NCBI RefSeq assembly: GCF_022647505.1
Contig: NZ_CP071409.1
Location: 2,976,001 to 3,040,000 of the forward strand
Direction of reading: 5' to 3'
Length of the DNA stretch: 64,000 bases
DNA from: [Pantoea] beijingensis
GTDB lineage: Bacteria; Pseudomonadota; Gammaproteobacteria; Enterobacterales; Enterobacteriaceae
Part shown: positions 32,358 through 41,201 of the stretch, piece after piece
Numbering within the stretch: position 1 is the first letter of the stretch
How the letters are laid out: the number at the start of each line of letters is the position of its first letter
Notes under the pieces: model-generated
Databases searched by the model: none
What the model was told of the DNA's origin: nothing
What the model saw: the letters and a program-made list of their open reading frames with translations, nothing else
Made by a program: the position numbers and the translations under genes

Positions 32358-33272
32358 TCATGCCTGAAGAAAGGGCAACATCACTGCCAGCATTTGCTGC
32401 GGGATCTCTTCATGCGGGACATGACCGCAGGGAAGTGCCATTCCTTCTACATGACGCGCTTTTTCTTGCCAGGTCGCAATCACGTCATATAACTGGCCGA
32501 CCGTCCCCTTTTCTCCCCACAACAGCTGTAGCGGGCAGTTGATTCGTTTTTCACTATCCTGAGCATCATCCTGTAAATCAATTGTTGCTGCTGCCCGGTA
32601 ATCCTCACAGATAGCATGCAGCGTCTCCGGTTTACGGTAACACCTCAGATATTCAGCAAAAATAGCCGGTTCCGTTGCACCGGGGGTTTTTATCTGCCCA
32701 TCAATATGCCGTTGGAGAAAAAAAGCCGGATCGTGACCAATCATTTTTTCCGGTAACGGCGCGGGTTGTATCAGAAAAAACCACCAAAAATAGCGCGTCG
32801 CAAAACGTTGATCGGTGAGGGCATACATAGTCGCTGTGGGAGCAATATCAATAAAGACACAGCGGTTAACGCTTTGCGGATAATCTAGCGCAAGGCGATG
32901 TCCCACCCGACCTCCGCGATCGTGCCCAACAAAGGAAAATGACGCATATCCCAATACATTCATCAGCGACACAATATCCTTCGCCATGACTTTTTTTGAA
33001 TATTGTCGATGTTCGATATCGCCGGCAGGCTTATCGCTATCGCCATAGCCACGCAGATCAGGCATGATCACCGTAAAATATTTCGCCAGCGTGGGGGCTA
33101 TCTTCCACCAGGTGACATGTGTCTGTGGATGCCCGTGCAATAAAACAAGCGGAGCCCCCTGCCCACCAATAGCAAAACGCATACGGATACCGCCCGGTAA
33201 ATGGGCATCCTTAAGTTCAAAACCATCGATAAAGGGTGAGTTTCCGAGGGTTGTAATATCACCGTCCAACAT
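32358..33272 (-). CDS. Alpha/beta hydrolase of the haloacetate dehalogenase family
   Basis: 304-residue hydrolase resembling fluoroacetate dehalogenases: oxyanion motif HGHPQTHVTWW, DLRGYGDSDKP, the nucleophile elbow GHDRGGR (Asp118, with Arg119 and Arg122 that bind the carboxylate), FIDIAPT with the third triad Asp, and a C-terminal CGHVPHEE with the catalytic His. The halide-pocket segment reads YFWWFFLIQPAP where fluoroacetate dehalogenase, from memory, has YWHWYFLQQPAP, so the fluoride-binding His is replaced by Trp. The substrate is therefore unlikely to be fluoroacetate. Start at 33272 has GAGG 6 bases upstream; 33284 is an alternative. It follows leuD2 closely. Confidence 0.82.
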   Translation of the reverse strand: MLDGDITTLGNSPFIDGFELKDAHLPGGIRMRFAIGGQGAPLVLLHGHPQTHVTWWKIAPTLAKYFTVIMPDLRGYGDSDKPAGDIEHRQYSKKVMAKDIVSLMNVLGYASFSFVGHDRGGRVGHRLALDYPQSVNRCVFIDIAPTATMYALTDQRFATRYFWWFFLIQPAPLPEKMIGHDPAFFLQRHIDGQIKTPGATEPAIFAEYLRCYRKPETLHAICEDYRAAATIDLQDDAQDSEKRINCPLQLLWGEKGTVGQLYDVIATWQEKARHVEGMALPCGHVPHEEIPQQMLAVMLPFLQA

Positions 33273-33285
33273 ACTTTGCCTCATC

Positions 33286-33900
33286 TTATTGTGCTTCACC
33301 TAGCCAGGGGCTGGTTGAAAAATGACGCGTTTCAAAGTCACGAATATCCTGCTGGAATTGCAGGGTATAGGCCACCGCGTCCAGCCCTTCCAACAGCATT
33401 TTTCTTTTTAATGCATCAATGCTAAAAGAAATTTCACCACTCTCAGTGACGATAAGGCGCTTTTCCAGGTCAATCGTAAGCCTGTTGCGTTGCGCATCAG
33501 TGGCGATATCTTCAAGCTGGCGCAGAGAAGATTCATCAAGCTCAATCGTGAGCAGACCGTTTCGTTGGCAGTTGTCATTAAAGATCCCAGCAAAGCTGCT
33601 GCCAATCAGCGCACGAATTCCCATCTGCTTTAATCCCCAAACCGCATGTTCCCGGCTTGAACCACAGCCAAAGTTAGGCCCGACCAGCATAAATGTCGCA
33701 TTTTTCCAACCAGGCCGGTTCAGTACAAAGGTGTCGTTTGGCTGACCATCGGTGTGAAAGCGTAAATCATAAAAAACCCCTTTATCCAGCCCCTGGCGGT
33801 CGATCCCTTTCAGGAACTGCTTTGGCATGATGACATCGGTATCAATATTCGCCGCCAGCATCGGCGCAATCAAGCCACTAACGATGTTAAAAGGTTCCAT
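33286..33900 (-). CDS. leuD: 3-isopropylmalate dehydratase-like small subunit (second-copy type)
   Basis: 204-residue swivel domain of an aconitase-family hydro-lyase. It shows NIDTDVIMPKQFLKGIDR near the N terminus and the substrate-binding GPNFGCGSSREHAVWGL segment. It overlaps the large-subunit gene by 14 bases and works as a heterodimer with it. The biosynthetic leuABCD operon is not here: leuA and leuB are missing and a hydrolase and LysR gene follow, so this is probably a paralogue (LeuD2) acting on leucine precursors or a related 2-hydroxy acid such as citramalate or dimethylmalate. Start at MEPFNIVSG. Confidence 0.85.
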   Translation of the reverse strand: MEPFNIVSGLIAPMLAANIDTDVIMPKQFLKGIDRQGLDKGVFYDLRFHTDGQPNDTFVLNRPGWKNATFMLVGPNFGCGSSREHAVWGLKQMGIRALIGSSFAGIFNDNCQRNGLLTIELDESSLRQLEDIATDAQRNRLTIDLEKRLIVTESGEISFSIDALKRKMLLEGLDAVAYTLQFQQDIRDFETRHFSTSPWLGEAQ

Positions 33901-35323
33901 TAACAATCCCCCCTTGTATAAATTGGCGTACATCGGCAAGAGAGCCGGTAATCGCAGCGGCGGCAACCATTGCGGGGCTCATCAAATGTGTTCTGGCACC
34001 GGCTCCCTGACGTCCGGCAAAGTTTCGGTTAGTACTGGAGGCGCAGCGATCGCCCAACGTCAGCACATCTTCATTCATCGCCAGGCACATTGAACACCCC
34101 GACTGGCGCCATTCAAATCCGGCATCAATAAAGATTTTTGCCAATCCCTCTTGCTCCGCCCTTTCACGTACCTGGGTCGATCCCGGGACAATGATTCCCC
34201 GTACCCGTTTGGCGATTTTTTTGCCTTTCAGGACCTTTGCCACTTCTCGTAGATCTTCGATACGGCCATTAGTACAGGAGCCAATAAAGGCATGGGTTAT
34301 CTCAATATCAGTTAATAACGTTCCAGGTTTCAGATCCATATAGCGCAGCGCCGTGACCATCTCACGCCGTTTCGCAGGATTAGGCTCATCGGCCGGATCG
34401 GGTACACGGTCAGTGATATTACCGGCTTGATCCGGACTAATTCCCCACGTCACCTTCGGGACCATATCGGCGCAATCAAGCAGGATTTCTTTATCAAAGA
34501 CGGCATCGTCGTCACTGCGTAATTGCTGCCATTGGGTGACAGCCTGGCCCCAGAGTTTTCCCTTCGGTACGCGGGGTGCATCGGCGATGTAGTGGAACAC
34601 TTTCTCGTCCGGAGCCATAATGGCGCCTCTGGCCCCGGCTTCAACCGCCATATTGCAAATCGTCATACGACCTTCGACGCTCAATGCAGAGATTGTTTCC
34701 CCGGTAAATTCGATCGCATACCCCGTCGCTCCCGCAGCACCAATCCGCTCGATAAGCAGCATAATGATATCTTTAGCAACGGTAGCGACAGGGAGCGTTC
34801 CGCTTACGGTGACGCGCATCGTTTTCAGTTTTTTATAAACCAGCGTCTGCGTTGCCAGCATATGTTCGATTTCAGATGTGCCAATACCAAATCCCAGAGC
34901 GCCAAATGCACCATAGGTTGTAGTGTGGCTATCACCTGCAGCAATCACCATGCCAGGTATCACTAACCCCTGCTCGTGCGCAACCACATGTTCAATTCCC
35001 TGACGCTTATCCATTACATCGAACAATTCGATGCCAAAATCACGGCTGTTCTGTTCAAAGTAATTCACCTGGAGCTCACCTCCAGGATCGGTCATGGTCG
35101 GCGTTCTCTCAGGGCGCGTGGGATTAACGTGGTCAACATTTAACAGGATAGACGAGGGTTTCCAAACCTTCCGGCTGGCTTCCCTGAGGCCACTAAACGC
35201 CTGTGGACTGGTGTATTCATTAAGTATTGAGCGGTCAATATAAAGCAGCAGGCTTCCCTCATCATCTAACTGACGGACGACATGGGAATCAACAAGCTTA
35301 TCGTAAAGCGTTTTAGCAGACAT
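33887..35323 (-). CDS. leuC: 3-isopropylmalate dehydratase-like large subunit (second-copy type)
   Basis: 478-residue aconitase-fold subunit carrying the [4Fe-4S] cluster. The ligands are visible as GSCTNGR (first Cys) and GCSMCLAMNED (second and third Cys). SHVV, GDSHTTTYGAFGALGFGIGTSE and NRNFAGRQG are family signatures. It is somewhat longer than E. coli LeuC (466). First gene of the leuC2-leuD2-hydrolase-lysR unit. Because leuA and leuB are absent, the reaction may not be leucine synthesis. Confidence 0.88.
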   Translation of the reverse strand: MSAKTLYDKLVDSHVVRQLDDEGSLLLYIDRSILNEYTSPQAFSGLREASRKVWKPSSILLNVDHVNPTRPERTPTMTDPGGELQVNYFEQNSRDFGIELFDVMDKRQGIEHVVAHEQGLVIPGMVIAAGDSHTTTYGAFGALGFGIGTSEIEHMLATQTLVYKKLKTMRVTVSGTLPVATVAKDIIMLLIERIGAAGATGYAIEFTGETISALSVEGRMTICNMAVEAGARGAIMAPDEKVFHYIADAPRVPKGKLWGQAVTQWQQLRSDDDAVFDKEILLDCADMVPKVTWGISPDQAGNITDRVPDPADEPNPAKRREMVTALRYMDLKPGTLLTDIEITHAFIGSCTNGRIEDLREVAKVLKGKKIAKRVRGIIVPGSTQVRERAEQEGLAKIFIDAGFEWRQSGCSMCLAMNEDVLTLGDRCASSTNRNFAGRQGAGARTHLMSPAMVAAAAITGSLADVRQFIQGGIVNGTF

Positions 35324-35667
35324 TGGGGACTCACCTTAGCTAAGCACGAATTCATGGAACAACATGATACGAGCATAGCAACGGCTATTTTATCGCGTAA
35401 GCAAAAGCGTGATGCACATCTGTAATTTATGTAAACACGAAGCGTGCATTATTTATGTTATTGATCTTGAAAATTTATTTTATAGCGCAGCAAAAAATCG
35501 GGGTTAGCGTGAATTTGCAACAGCAGTGACTTGCAGGAGAGATGCTGACGTGGACTGAAAAAAGCCCATTGTTCCTGTCCGCCAGAAGATATAGCGGATG
35601 AAATGAGATCGTGCCGATATGCAACGCCAACGTCGCCCCTTATGGCGGGGGAGATTTTATAAATCCG
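35324..35667. other. Gene-free stretch upstream of leuC2
   Basis: 344 AT-rich bases that must contain the leuC2 promoter. I see no clear LysR T-N11-A palindrome or riboswitch. The 3' end near 35640 (CGCCCCTTATGGCGGGG) is a possible terminator for the IraP-like gene that, on its strand, lies beyond it. Confidence 0.4.
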
Positions 35668-36006
35668 TTACAGGTTATCTTTATTAAGGGAATCGAGTGC
35701 GGTCAGGGCATTATGGTCAAGCTCCGCATCGGATTTTTCAATCAGGCTGGTTACTGCCAGCAAGTCCTGAAACTCAGACAGCAGTAGCTCGGCATCCGAT
35801 TTAGCGACTTCATCCGTCGAATCAAGCACCGAATTAATCGCTTTATTAATACTTTCCACCATTCCCGTTACGCCGCCATTTTTGCCTACGGCCAAAACCA
35901 ATGCACCGATCAGCAATGACTGGGCTTCAACCCGGGCAGTTAAGTGTTTCGCTTCCGCATCCATTTTGGATATCTTTGCGAGCATGCTAATTATCACATT
36001 TTTCAT
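35668..36006 (-). CDS. IraP-like anti-adapter paralogue
   Basis: 112 residues. The N-terminal third follows the IraP pattern (MKNVIISMLAKISKMDAEAK, then LTARVEAQSLLIGALVLAVG), matching [20 protein letters not shown] and [16 protein letters not shown] of the iraP gene at 16779. The C-terminal part is different and longer, acidic and helical. It may bind RssB and stabilise RpoS, or sense another signal; binding is an inference. Start chosen at MKNV; the 18 upstream in-frame residues have no IraP counterpart. Confidence 0.7.
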   Translation of the reverse strand: MKNVIISMLAKISKMDAEAKHLTARVEAQSLLIGALVLAVGKNGGVTGMVESINKAINSVLDSTDEVAKSDAELLLSEFQDLLAVTSLIEKSDAELDHNALTALDSLNKDNL

Positions 36007-36191
36007 ACTGCCCTCCATAATTACAGGCAGAAATTTTACGCCGTTTCTTGCTGCAAACAAATATTACTTCGCTGAATTTAAGCCGGATCGCAAAAAATCG
36101 CCTAACAGACGTTTCGACTCTGCGACAACCTTTACCAAACAAGAGTAAAATGATTCAACTCCACCGTTCACATGTAACCACAATGACAGAA

Positions 36192-37184
36192 CTAGGCTAA
36201 TTGACGGTTTTTCAGGATAAGCCGCTGAAAAGCCTGAAATAACATTGACGTCAATCTTGTTATAGCGGTCGAAGACAAAATCGCAGCCAGTATGATAGTG
36301 AGCGACAAAGCCAATAAGACGACCCCTGTGACACTCCAGTCATCGGCTGTCATATACGGCCAAAGCAGATATTTTACGATTAGCCCATGCAGCAAATACA
36401 CATAGAGTGAATTGCTACCTATTTTATTCAAAAGATGCAGTTTAGATACCAACACGCCAAATGAAAATATCGCCAGAATAGACACCGGATAATAACAAAG
36501 ACGTTGAATAACACCGTATTCATTCGAATAGCCAAAAGCTGAAAATGGTGCTACTCCATACAGCATAAGCCGGTCAAAAGGAAGATTCAGAAAAAAAATT
36601 CCGCCCAGAATTACAAGCGAAAAAATGCTTAAAGAAGGTTTCAACTGATAGTGTAAAAAAGTATCTTTATATCGACTTAATAATACGCCCAGCATATAAA
36701 ATGGGAAGAAAACTACCGTTCTAAAAATACTAAAAACATAACCATCTATTTCAATCAATGAGATAGATGAAGACAATGCCAATAAAAGCAGGAGATTAAA
36801 ACGTATTTTTAAAAACAATGGCGCAAATACTCGCCAAATAATCAAACTGAACAAAAACCATAAAATCCAGTTAGGTGACAATACCTTAAGATATCCGGAT
36901 ACCTCACCCAAAGCGATAAAATCGGAAGTTTCATAAATGATGCTAAAAACGATAAAAGGGACAACCAATGATTTTAGTAATGCACTATATCTAATTTCTT
37001 TATTCGGATGAGAGACGTACCCTGAAACCAACACAAAAGCAGGGATGTGAAAAAGGTAAATAAAATTATAAATACGGTTGAGCGCAGGCATCATATCCAC
37101 AAGCGGCTCGATCAGATGACCAAATATCACCAGCAAGATCAAACCGCCTTTTATATTATCCAGCCTTGCATCTCTTACAGACAT
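36192..37184 (-). CDS. Acyltransferase 3 family membrane protein
   Basis: 330-residue polytopic protein with about ten membrane helices. Motifs of the acyltransferase 3 family appear: RLDNIKGGLILLVIFGHLIEP near the start (with the catalytic His in FGHL) and FHIPAFVLVSGY. Members O-acetylate or O-acylate cell-surface glycans. No polysaccharide genes are adjacent. The gene is AT-rich compared with its backbone neighbours, suggesting transfer. Start at MSVRDARLDN; an upstream in-frame extension of 29 codons is not hydrophobic. Confidence 0.85.
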   Translation of the reverse strand: MSVRDARLDNIKGGLILLVIFGHLIEPLVDMMPALNRIYNFIYLFHIPAFVLVSGYVSHPNKEIRYSALLKSLVVPFIVFSIIYETSDFIALGEVSGYLKVLSPNWILWFLFSLIIWRVFAPLFLKIRFNLLLLLALSSSISLIEIDGYVFSIFRTVVFFPFYMLGVLLSRYKDTFLHYQLKPSLSIFSLVILGGIFFLNLPFDRLMLYGVAPFSAFGYSNEYGVIQRLCYYPVSILAIFSFGVLVSKLHLLNKIGSNSLYVYLLHGLIVKYLLWPYMTADDWSVTGVVLLALSLTIILAAILSSTAITRLTSMLFQAFQRLILKNRQLA

Positions 37185-37518
37185 AAAAATTTCACTTTGC
37201 TGTGATAGACATCTTTTAAAAATAGCAAAAAATGAATATTCCGCATCGCACGAACGCATAACGCCGCCCACAGAGTAAGCTCGGAAGCTTATAATTAAGA
37301 ACCAACCATTTATATTTTATCTATAAATCAATAAATTACATTGACGCATTCAACTCATCGGCACCCATTGCCCCAAGACTGGCTGGCAGGATTGTCAGCT
37401 GCGCGGGGATTAGCATTGGACGGGGGATAGTATCTCAACCCCACCAAACATCAGCATCTGAACAAAAAACAGACAACTGTGTTATGATGAGTTCCCTTCA
37501 CCACCGAGGTAAAGCGCC
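37185..37518. other. Gene-free stretch between acyltransferase and zinc-ribbon gene
   Basis: 334 AT-rich bases in a divergent gap containing promoters for both neighbours. Nothing else is recognisable. Confidence 0.4.
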
Positions 37519-37680
37519 ATGTCATATTTCAGTGACGTTATGGGGCGGATAAAAAAAATTGAAACGAATGCGACGTGCCCCGTCTGTGAGAAAAAATCAA
37601 AACAGTCACTTTCTAAAGTGTCAAAAGAACAGACGATGATTTGCCCACACTGCAAATCAATGTTCGTCATACATTCTTAA
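37519..37680 (+). CDS. YnfU-like zinc-ribbon small protein
   Basis: 53 residues with two CxxC knuckles, CPVC (in NATCPVCEKK) and CPHC (in MICPHCKSMFV), forming a zinc ribbon. The pattern CP-C-(x)-SKVxK-(x)-CPxC resembles E. coli YnfU and other small YnfU/ECs zinc-binding proteins. GAGGT lies 8 bases upstream of the ATG. An intrinsic terminator follows within 20 bases. Function unknown. Confidence 0.75.
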   Translation: MSYFSDVMGRIKKIETNATCPVCEKKSKQSLSKVSKEQTMICPHCKSMFVIHS

Positions 37681-37699
37681 AAATATAGCAATATACAGG

Positions 37700-37723
37700 C
37701 CGCCCACCGCAGGGCGGTTTTTT
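37700..37723 (+). terminator. Intrinsic terminator after the zinc-ribbon gene
   Basis: CCGCCC-ACCGCA-GGGCGG followed directly by TTTTTT. Confidence 0.9.
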
Positions 37724-37780
37724 GTACCACTCTTTTTCTTTCGACTATGCTTGAATGACACAATGCGAGTGGAGAGAGAG

Positions 37781-37981
37781 ATGCCAAATAAATTGTCCAA
37801 CGATGGGCGCAAGCATGAAGGTAATGTACACGAAGGTGTACCTGAAACTTTGCAAGGCGTTAGCAACATAGATAAAGAAGATCGCCATCCAGCAAAAGAT
37901 GCGCCGAAGGATCATGGCGAGATCCCCCGCAAAAACGATGATAGCGAGGATGATAAAAAAGACCCGTTCCAGGCCGACTAA
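37781..37981 (+). CDS. Small hydrophilic protein of unknown function
   Basis: 66 residues, highly charged and probably disordered (RKHEGNVHEGVPETLQG, RHPAKDAPKDHGEIPRKNDD, ending DKKDPFQAD). GGAGAGAGAG directly precedes the ATG at 37781; an in-frame ATG ten codons earlier lacks such a site. I do not recognise the family; its composition resembles stress-induced hydrophilic proteins. Confidence 0.55.
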   Translation: MPNKLSNDGRKHEGNVHEGVPETLQGVSNIDKEDRHPAKDAPKDHGEIPRKNDDSEDDKKDPFQAD

Positions 37982-38126
37982 CTGTTCTCTATTCCTGATG
38001 AGCAATGGGAAATGGCAAAGCAGAGACAAATCGCGGCAGCCATTACCCCATTGCTGCAGTAACGTTGTTGCTGATGGTTTTATTACAAATCAAACATTAC
38101 CTACATAAAGGTCGGTTATAACAGCG

Positions 38127-38438
38127 CTAAATGCTGACGACTGATGCTATCCGGGTACTTTGCTTGTAACCCACGCTGAAAAATTTTCTTGGCAAACGGC
38201 TGGCACCGTCCGAGAAAAACTCCTCCATGAGTTCACCATTTAACCCATATGCCCGGCAAAGTTGTCCTGCTGTAAAAGCAGCCTGATTTTCATCTCCCAA
38301 GCTTTCTGCCAGATGATGTGCAAAGCCAAGAATGAACCCACGCTTGTAATCTGGGCAAAATTTCGTCAACTCAGTTGCTGGCTTCGCTGCTTCAGCCGCT
38401 AATCCCGCCAGGAGTCCTTTACCGAAGTGATTGTGCAT
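38127..38438 (-). CDS. DUF2623 family protein (YghW-like)
   Basis: 103 residues resembling E. coli YghW: MHNHFGKGLLAGLAA at the start, CPDYKRGFILGFAH in the middle, and a conserved AGQLCRAYGLNGELMEEFF segment. Function unknown. GGAGG lies 5 bases before the chosen ATG (GGAGGTATCTATG), which decides the start over an upstream in-frame ATG. Confidence 0.85.
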   Translation of the reverse strand: MHNHFGKGLLAGLAAEAAKPATELTKFCPDYKRGFILGFAHHLAESLGDENQAAFTAGQLCRAYGLNGELMEEFFSDGASRLPRKFFSVGYKQSTRIASVVSI

Positions 38439-38665
38439 AGATACCTCCATCATTCGTTATATATAAAATTATATAACGAATAGTGGCATTCTGGACATAC
38501 CTACAAAGTTCTACTCTCTGCTACTCCCTATCTTTTAATAACCGCACTGTACTGCCGCAGAGTTGTAGCCAGTTCACAACTCTGCGGCTGGCAGATTACG
38601 GCCCGCATTTTCACATGATAGGCTTATCGAATGTCTTTCCCCCTGTTTTCACCGCAGCAGGTCGT

Positions 38666-40318
38666 ATGAAACGCAGATTGCCCTTCCAGGTGAAGCTGTT
38701 TTTATTTCTGGTTGTATTTTCCTGCCTGCTGCTCGCGCTGTTGGGTACTATCCTGTTCCATTTTATTGACCGACAATTACACCATGATCTCGGACAACGT
38801 GCGCGCGTTCAGGCCAGCGAGATCGCGTTAATGCCTCTCCTTGCAGAAAAAGTTTCGGCTCGGGATATCCCTGCAATTGCCCGGTTAATTCAGCCACTGC
38901 GGGATCAAAGCGATGCCAGTTATATCGTCATTGGTGATGTACAGGAGCAACACCTCTACCACTCAGAGTCGCCAGAAAGGCTTAATTTACCGATGATTGG
39001 CGGTGATAATGCCGAAGTGCTGCAGGGGAAAAGTATTATTTCGATGCGCCAGGGCGGCATCGGCGTTTCATTACGCAGTAAGGCACCGATATTTGATACC
39101 AATCATCATGTCATCGGTATTGTCTCCGTCGGTTATCTCACCTCCTATATTGCCAATATCAATGCCCGTCTTCTCTGGCAGGCCGGTTTATATGGCCTGG
39201 CGCTGCTGATTCTGTTGTTCATTTTTTCGTGGGTTTTTACCCGCAACGTTAAAAAGCAGATGCTTTGGCTGGAGCCAAAGGAGATCGCCTTGCTGGTGCT
39301 ACAGCAAAAAGCGCTGCTTGAGGCGATGTATGAAGGGGTATTTGCCGTTAATGCTGATAAGCAGCTGATTTTAATTAACCGCGCAGCAAGGGAGTTACTG
39401 GATATTCGTCAGAGTGAAAGCGAACTTATCGGCAAACCATTGAAGACGGTTTTGCACACCCCGGCAGCATTCTTCGCCCACAGCGGAGTAAAAGATAATC
39501 GTCGCTCCCACGACCAAATCACCGTATTGAATCAGCGACAGGTGATCGTTAACCGTGTCGCTATCGAGCTGGAACCGGGGGCTGAAAGTGGCTGGGTATT
39601 TAGTTTTCGGGATAAAAACGACATGAATACTCTCAGTAGCCAACTAAGCCAGGTGAAACGCTATGCAGACAATTTGCGGATTATGCGCCACGAGCAGTTG
39701 AACTGGACCGCAACCCTGGTGGGTTTACTGCAAATGCAACGTTATGACGATGCAATGCGCTACATTCAGGCACAATCCGAAGGTGCCCAAAAAGTGCTGG
39801 ATTTTGTCTCCGCCCACTTTACGTCCCCGACCCTGTGTGGGCTACTACTGGGGAAATATGTCAGCGCACGTGAAAAAGGCATCGAATTGATCTTCGATCC
39901 TGCCTGCCAGCTTACCCACATCCCGACGACGATCGGCGAAACTGAGCTGATGTCGGTAATAGGTAACTTACTGGATAACGCCGTGGATGCCACGTTAAAT
40001 GCTCTGGCCCCCTCCCCTACGATAGAGCTCTATATTTCAGACAGAAATCAAGAACTGCTGATAGAAGTAGCCGATCGAGGCTGCGGCGTGGACGATGTAA
40101 TGAAACCACATCTTTTCGAACAGGGCTTCACCAGTAAGCCATCAAGTGGCCACGAGATGACTGATTCGGAGCACGGCATCGGTCTTTATCTGGTAGCAGG
40201 ATACGTTCACCAGGCTGGCGGCAGCATAGAAATCAGTAATAATGTGCCGCAAGGCACCATATTTTCTGTTTTCATTCCATTCCAGGGCGGTGTTTCGACA
40301 GGACATTACCATGAATAA
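38666..40318 (+). CDS. CitA/DpiB-like sensor histidine kinase
   Basis: 550-residue membrane kinase: membrane helix (about 12-33), periplasmic PAS-like domain (about 35-175, with SYIVIGDVQ and VIGIVSVGYL), second membrane helix, cytoplasmic PAS (LEAMYEGVFAVNADKQLILINRAA, split there), and a CitA-type kinase with the phosphoacceptor His342 in RIMRHEQLNWTATLVGLLQM. The N box is GNLLDNAVDATL and the G box GIGLYLVAGYV. The family senses citrate, C4-dicarboxylates and similar acids outside the cell. It overlaps the response regulator by 8 bases and lies upstream of an ABC importer on the same strand. Confidence 0.88.
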   Translation: MKRRLPFQVKLFLFLVVFSCLLLALLGTILFHFIDRQLHHDLGQRARVQASEIALMPLLAEKVSARDIPAIARLIQPLRDQSDASYIVIGDVQEQHLYHSESPERLNLPMIGGDNAEVLQGKSIISMRQGGIGVSLRSKAPIFDTNHHVIGIVSVGYLTSYIANINARLLWQAGLYGLALLILLFIFSWVFTRNVKKQMLWLEPKEIALLVLQQKALLEAMYEGVFAVNADKQLILINRAARELLDIRQSESELIGKPLKTVLHTPAAFFAHSGVKDNRRSHDQITVLNQRQVIVNRVAIELEPGAESGWVFSFRDKNDMNTLSSQLSQVKRYADNLRIMRHEQLNWTATLVGLLQMQRYDDAMRYIQAQSEGAQKVLDFVSAHFTSPTLCGLLLGKYVSAREKGIELIFDPACQLTHIPTTIGETELMSVIGNLLDNAVDATLNALAPSPTIELYISDRNQELLIEVADRGCGVDDVMKPHLFEQGFTSKPSSGHEMTDSEHGIGLYLVAGYVHQAGGSIEISNNVPQGTIFSVFIPFQGGVSTGHYHE

Positions 40319-41012
40319 CAGTAAAGCTCTTGATGTCATCATTGTTGAAGATGAGCCACATCTTGCCGATTTACATCGTGAATTTATCGAGCAAAATTTT
40401 CATCTCCGCGTCGTTGGGATCGCCTCAACGCTGGAGCAGGCCCGAACGCTGATTCATCGGCATCAGCCGCGCTTGATACTGCTTGATAACTATTTACCGG
40501 ATGGCCAGGGCGTAGAATTGATCGGAAGTTCCCTGCTGAAGAGCATCGAATGCTCGGTGATTTTCATCACCGCGGCCAGCGATATGCAAACCTGTAGCCA
40601 TGCGATGCGCAGTGGTGCCTTTGACTACATCATTAAACCGGTATTTTTTCATCGTCTACGCGCATCGCTGGAACGCTTTATGCTGTTAGTGCAAACGCTA
40701 CGTCAGGTAAAGGTCGTCGATCAAAATGCGTTGGATCGGCTGTTTAATCTGCCCGCAAGCGAAACGGCATCAATCCCCTCAGCAAAGGGGATCGAACCCA
40801 ATACGCTGGAACGGGTTAAGCGTGTTTTTATCGCTGAACCTGACATCAACTGGTCGGTGGAACAGGTTGTGGAAGACGTCGGGATTAGCAAAACGACAGG
40901 CCGCCGCTATCTGGAATACTGCGTAGAAATCGGCTTTCTCAGCGTTGAGATGCAATACGGAAATATTGGCCACCCGCGGCGGCTGTATCGTAAAACATCC
41001 GATAAAGCTTGA
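40311..41012 (+). CDS. CitB/DcuR-like response regulator
   Basis: 233 residues: receiver domain with DVIIVEDEPHLADLH and phosphoacceptor Asp59 in LILLDNYLPDG, then a C-terminal helix-turn-helix of the CitB/DcuR kind (SVEQVVEDVGISKTTGRRYLEYC, split after KTT). It starts inside the kinase gene and is translationally coupled with it. The ABC importer gene begins 189 bases downstream, the most likely target. Confidence 0.88.
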   Translation: MNNSKALDVIIVEDEPHLADLHREFIEQNFHLRVVGIASTLEQARTLIHRHQPRLILLDNYLPDGQGVELIGSSLLKSIECSVIFITAASDMQTCSHAMRSGAFDYIIKPVFFHRLRASLERFMLLVQTLRQVKVVDQNALDRLFNLPASETASIPSAKGIEPNTLERVKRVFIAEPDINWSVEQVVEDVGISKTTGRRYLEYCVEIGFLSVEMQYGNIGHPRRLYRKTSDKA

Positions 41013-41201
41013 TACACCGCAGAAATAGTGACGCCAGTGGTCTGACCTTCACTCTCTTTTCGTGGTTTTTATGGTGTTAATTGCCTAAAAAATGCCAGCA
41101 ATCACAATTCGGGAAGATAACAATCCTTCCGCTATTGCCTGAAAAGTCCGATACGTTATGTTGACCTTTAGTTCTTCGAATGTAACTAAAAGGTTAAAAA
41201 A

